Below are positions 60,865 to 64,000 of a DNA stretch of 64,000 bases, piece by piece. The notes under the pieces were generated by a model. It saw only the letters and a program-made list of their open reading frames with translations. It searched no databases and had not been told where the DNA came from. Positions within the stretch are counted from its first letter, which is position 1. Each line of letters opens with the position of its first letter. Source of the DNA: Aculops lycopersici (taxonomy: Eukaryota; Arthropoda; Arachnida; Trombidiformes; Eriophyidae). The translations under genes and the position numbers were made by a program. Where the stretch lies: contig WNKI01000001.1 in NCBI GenBank assembly GCA_015350385.1, positions 8,728,130-8,792,129 of the forward strand, written 5' to 3'.

Positions 60865-62871
60865 ATGACAAACTACACATTCAAGCAGAACCGCCATTAC
60901 CAATTGAACATTTTGCAAGCTGCCATATTATCCCTGGCGCTAAGCATTCATTGCGCAAACACCTGTGATGGATTAGATTTGTCTCTTGGCGAAAAACTAC
61001 TACGAAATTTACCTAATCTTATGCCAAAGATTAACACCGACGAGTGGTTTCGTGTAGGTAATTTTAGAACACCTTTTGATGGTTCAGAAAAGTATGTGCC
61101 GCCGCTAGATCCCTTGGTGCAAACTTCCGTTGAAGCAATCCAACAAACAAGTACAAATGGCCCACAGGTACTTCCGTCGCCAGAGGAGAGGATAAAACAA
61201 GCAGCTGAGAGTCATGAAAATAATTTGTTCATGAACATTGGCGATGCGATTGTTAGTCGCCTTGACTTGCCCACAAAATATGTAGCTCCAGTCATAGAAG
61301 ACGGAGTTTGTTTTGGTTCTATTGGTTGCATAAAGGAGCTTCCTAATATACCGAACTTTATGAAGAAACCAGAGTTTGAAACCCATTTTGCTTTGTACAC
61401 ACCAAATGGTCCAGAAACCGGACACAAGTTGCCATTTGTAAACCTGTTGCATTATCAGCTCATGGAGCCAGAGTTTGCTGATGCGCAACAAACGGGGGAT
61501 GCCAAACCAACTAGAGTTACAGCCGAGAGTTGGAAATCCGAGTCGGCCAAACTGACGCCAGCTAGCTTGTATCCATTCGAAATGAGCACAATCGCGCAGT
61601 CAGGTTTTGATAGCTCGCTAAATACCAGGATTTTAATTGGTGGTTATCTTTCACAGGAAAATCATGAGTGGATTCTGGAGGTTATCGAGGCTTGGCGCGA
61701 GCTGGAGCCCAAGAGTAATATTATAAAAGTTAGCTGGCACAAATTGAATGGTGGAATCTATCAATCGGCTGCCTACAATTCTCGAATTGTTGCTCGTCAA
61801 TTGGTTATTCTACTCCACTATTTGGACCAATATTTCAACATTGATCTGGACAAATTTCACGTAGTTGGACACTCGCTCGGTGCTCATATTGCTGGTTGTG
61901 TTGGATCGGAAATGGGAGGAAAGATAGCTAGAATTACGGGTCTCGACCCGGCGGGTCCCATTTTCGATAGCCTGAGTCCCGAGTTCAGATTGGACAAGTC
62001 GAATGCAAAATTTGTCGACATTCTTCACACAAACGCGGGAAATCTTGCAAGCGGAGCCCTTGGGTTATCGAAGTCAATTGGTCACATTGACTACTATCCA
62101 AATGGAGGTATCACTCAGCTAGGCTGTCGACTAGAGCATTATTTGTTCAAGAATCCGATAGATTTGATTGCCTGTGCCCACGGGCGATCTTACGTCTATT
62201 TTATCGAGTTACTCAAGGTTGCCACAGTCAATGGTGGAGACTTGACCAAAATGCCGAGAGCTTACTCCTTTGTTAGTAACGGCGATAACGGAAACTCTAG
62301 TTCGGTCATGCCAGAAATCGCCGCCCTGAAGGGACTGAACCCGTCACCTCCAGTCGAGGCAACAGGTGGCCAAGAAAACACAAAAGTTAGAGCAATGGAG
62401 TTCCATTTGATGCATCCAAAGGTTGAGCAAAACGATATGGGTAACTACCTGTTTGCCACTCTGTCTAAAGCTCCCTTCCTGTCAATCAACAAGCAGTGTT
62501 TGTTGAGAATCAAACCTGCACCTTTGGATCCGGAGAGGGCGAAGAAAAAGTTTACCTTAAGAGCTAGAATTGACGAGTCAATTTCGGTCGTCGATCTGGA
62601 CTTTGATGAGGTTCCAAGCCAAACAATCAGTCTACTCTTTGCTATGCCTAAAGATATTAGTTTGTTACGTAAGAGTGGTGACGAGGATGTTAGCTCGTTA
62701 GAATTACAGTGGCGCTTAGATAATCAGGAGCGCCTCTTTCTGGCGTACCAAAAACAAAAGGATATCTTAGTACTCGAGAGCGTCGAGGTCCAGTGTCTCG
62801 ACGAGGGGCGCGAGGCTACGATGCATATCGACCCAGCCCCAATGATCAGCGACTTTTGGTACCGATTTTAG
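60865..62871 (+). CDS. Secreted neutral (pancreatic-type) lipase
   Basis: 668 residues from the ATG at 60865, chosen over the one at 60853 because the paralog at 63910 starts at the same place and lacks the upstream ATG. Signal peptide about residues 15-35 (LQAAILSLALSIHCANT). A long N-terminal extension precedes the lipase domain, where the usual start is VCFGSIGCIKELP. The catalytic triad is visible: S337 in VVGHSLGAHIAG, D361 in GLDPAGP, H439 in CAHGRSYVYF. A PLAT-like C-terminal region follows. Expected to hydrolyse acylglycerols or phospholipids outside the cell or in the gut; the lid is not clearly defined. Confidence 0.9.
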   Translation: MTNYTFKQNRHYQLNILQAAILSLALSIHCANTCDGLDLSLGEKLLRNLPNLMPKINTDEWFRVGNFRTPFDGSEKYVPPLDPLVQTSVEAIQQTSTNGPQVLPSPEERIKQAAESHENNLFMNIGDAIVSRLDLPTKYVAPVIEDGVCFGSIGCIKELPNIPNFMKKPEFETHFALYTPNGPETGHKLPFVNLLHYQLMEPEFADAQQTGDAKPTRVTAESWKSESAKLTPASLYPFEMSTIAQSGFDSSLNTRILIGGYLSQENHEWILEVIEAWRELEPKSNIIKVSWHKLNGGIYQSAAYNSRIVARQLVILLHYLDQYFNIDLDKFHVVGHSLGAHIAGCVGSEMGGKIARITGLDPAGPIFDSLSPEFRLDKSNAKFVDILHTNAGNLASGALGLSKSIGHIDYYPNGGITQLGCRLEHYLFKNPIDLIACAHGRSYVYFIELLKVATVNGGDLTKMPRAYSFVSNGDNGNSSSVMPEIAALKGLNPSPPVEATGGQENTKVRAMEFHLMHPKVEQNDMGNYLFATLSKAPFLSINKQCLLRIKPAPLDPERAKKKFTLRARIDESISVVDLDFDEVPSQTISLLFAMPKDISLLRKSGDEDVSSLELQWRLDNQERLFLAYQKQKDILVLESVEVQCLDEGREATMHIDPAPMISDFWYRF

Positions 62872-63140
62872 TTCCGGCACCAACACGCCGCCAGTTCAGT
62901 CGCCAGGTGAGGAAGAGTGAGAGAGCAACGTGGATGGCGTCACTGACGAGGATGACGCCAAGAACCTCGATGACGGCGAGGCGTATTAAAGTTCGAGCCG
63001 CTTTTAGTTTCAGATAAACTTCCCCCGTCTCATCGCTCGGTCTAAATCGAAAAAAGTCGCCCCTCTCCGCATTGTTCCAACATGTGGCGATGTTTATCTG
63101 ATACGATACGATTCTATATGCTAGACTCTTTCTTCTCACA
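62872..63140. other. Spacer after the lipase gene
   Basis: 269 bp between the intact lipase stop and the relic. No recognisable coding sequence beyond the short overlapping frames; no polyadenylation signal of the AATAAA form was noticed. Confidence 0.4.
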
Positions 63141-63485
63141 ATGGTGCTTCTGATTCTATCCATTTCCATTCGCGTTCATTTCAATCGTTTCATGGGATTG
63201 CAAACGGGGCTCGCCGTTAGGTTGCATAGGTTTCATAAGATCACCGGCTATGTGCTGACCGATGAGAAGTTGCCCAAACATTACCCCACAAAACACGGCG
63301 GCTTACTCAACCTCAGGGAAATGGATGAGAAAAAGATCACCGATCCCTACCATTGCTCGGCGCTCTTTGGATATCTTGACGAGTTACCTGGAATCCCTTA
63401 TTTCATCAAAGATTTCAAGTTTAAACTAGCGTTCACAACATTGAGAATGGTGAAGCCTCTTTGTCATGTCGGGGGTCGGGTTTAG
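63141..63485 (+). pseudogene. Lipase relic, N-terminal domain only
   Basis: 114 codons. The segment YHCSALFGYLDELPGIPYFIKDFKFKLAFTTL aligns with the start of the lipase domain of the neighbouring gene (VCFGSIGCIKELPNIPNFMKKPEFETHFALYT); upstream residues match poorly and the frame ends long before the catalytic serine. It probably is a decayed copy left by earlier array turnover. Confidence 0.5.
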
Positions 63486-63909
63486 CCAGAGTCCAGTACC
63501 TACATATTGGGTTGAGAGATACCAAATCCCATTTGTAGTCGTTGCAGGTCGCACAAGTTTTTCAGGGAACTACTGAGAATGGCCATTAATAAGCGAGACC
63601 GAACCGTTACACACCTGTTGTTGCGCTCATGGTTCCGCTCATGTTTCAATTTACAACGGTTTTCCGCTGATAACTTATCTAAAGTATCGCCTCCGAATGA
63701 AATATGTCCTTCTGATCCCCTGTACTTCTTTTTTACACTACTACCGAAGGTCCTACAATCTCGTCGAGAAGCTGGTTTTTCAAATCATGTTCGAAAAAAC
63801 AGGATTCAGAGCCAACTCATACTAAGTGTGAAAATCAATAATCTACAGTGAAACCAAAACTTCAGCTAAACTATTGAAGATCAACTGAAATGCTGATCTT
63901 GTTTTAATC
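63486..63909 (+). promoter_or_regulatory. Upstream region of the next lipase copy
   Basis: Homologous to the region before 60865, including CAGAGCCAACTCA and the sequence around the start codon. Supports a shared promoter in a tandem duplication. Confidence 0.65.
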
Positions 63910-64000
63910 ATGACAAAATTCACAGTCAAACAAAACCACCTCCACCACCAATCGAGCATTGGACAAGTTGTAACATTATCCCTGGCGCTGAGCATTCATT
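63910..64000 (+). CDS. Secreted lipase, tandem copy, 3' partial
   Basis: 30 codons before the window edge: MTKFTVKQNHLHH, then a hydrophobic signal-peptide core VVTLSLALSIH. The last part is almost the same as LSLALSIH in the lipase at 60865. The remainder lies to the right of the window. Confidence 0.8.
   Translation, partial: MTKFTVKQNHLHHQSSIGQVVTLSLALSIH

Noticed and set aside
1..64000. CRISPR arrays, operons, prophage or defence islands
   Set aside because: Sequence is eukaryotic: spliceosomal introns, animal gene families, AATAAA signals. No direct-repeat/spacer arrays seen.

Overview
The window looks like nuclear DNA of a small arthropod with a very compact, intron-poor genome. Nearly every conserved animal gene here is one uninterrupted reading frame (GBE1, GDI, KAP3, a 1057-residue MiT/TFE factor, IFT57, WAPL, TTC5), genes sit about 2-2.5 kb apart, and convergent neighbours are often less than 200 bp apart. 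Arthropod signs are the fly-like loop of the bHLH factor, a DUF1397 27-kDa-glycoprotein relative, troponin I and an expanded neutral lipase family. Extreme intron loss plus these families would suit a mite, possibly eriophyoid, but that placement is inference. I see no bacterial, viral or intact transposon genes.

Layout: 0-5 kb, an ABCG half-transporter entering from the left. 5.3-14.7 kb, a rearranged locus: MPND (minus) and GBE1 (plus) look like an ancestral head-to-head pair. They are now separated by a 3.95-kb block carrying damaged ENDOG-like, FAM114-like and PIGZ genes, and the block is flanked by two direct copies of the MPND-GBE1 promoter region that are over 99 % identical. 15-24 kb: an orphan type II membrane protein, HIBADH with a spliced mitochondrial presequence, an MBOAT acyltransferase, an acidic protein built on 22 copies of a 33-bp repeat, an orphan coiled-coil protein, BRX1 and TMCO1. 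26-34 kb: an alanine-rich helical protein, IFT57 and two tandem FAAH-like amidases. 34.6-36.3 kb: two tandem troponin I genes with different intron status. 36.4-43.6 kb: TTC5, a short WAPL and Mitf. 43.6-49.8 kb: a 6.2-kb stretch without a convincing gene. 49.8-57.8 kb: Rab GDI, an SLC2A13-like sugar/inositol transporter and KAP3. 59.5-64 kb: a secreted DUF1397 protein and a tandem lipase array that runs off the right edge.

Most genes are unrelated housekeeping functions, and arrangement is mainly convergent or divergent pairs sharing short spacers. Thematic links are limited: IFT57 and KAP3 both serve ciliary transport; the two amidases and the lipases are local family expansions. The most notable structure is the duplication-flanked insertion at 6.85-12.94 kb, with promoter duplication, a truncated GBE1 copy and an in-frame MPND-PIGZ chimeric reading frame. 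Second is a leader of about 125 bp upstream of GBE1 that is also recognisable upstream of GDI 37 kb away.
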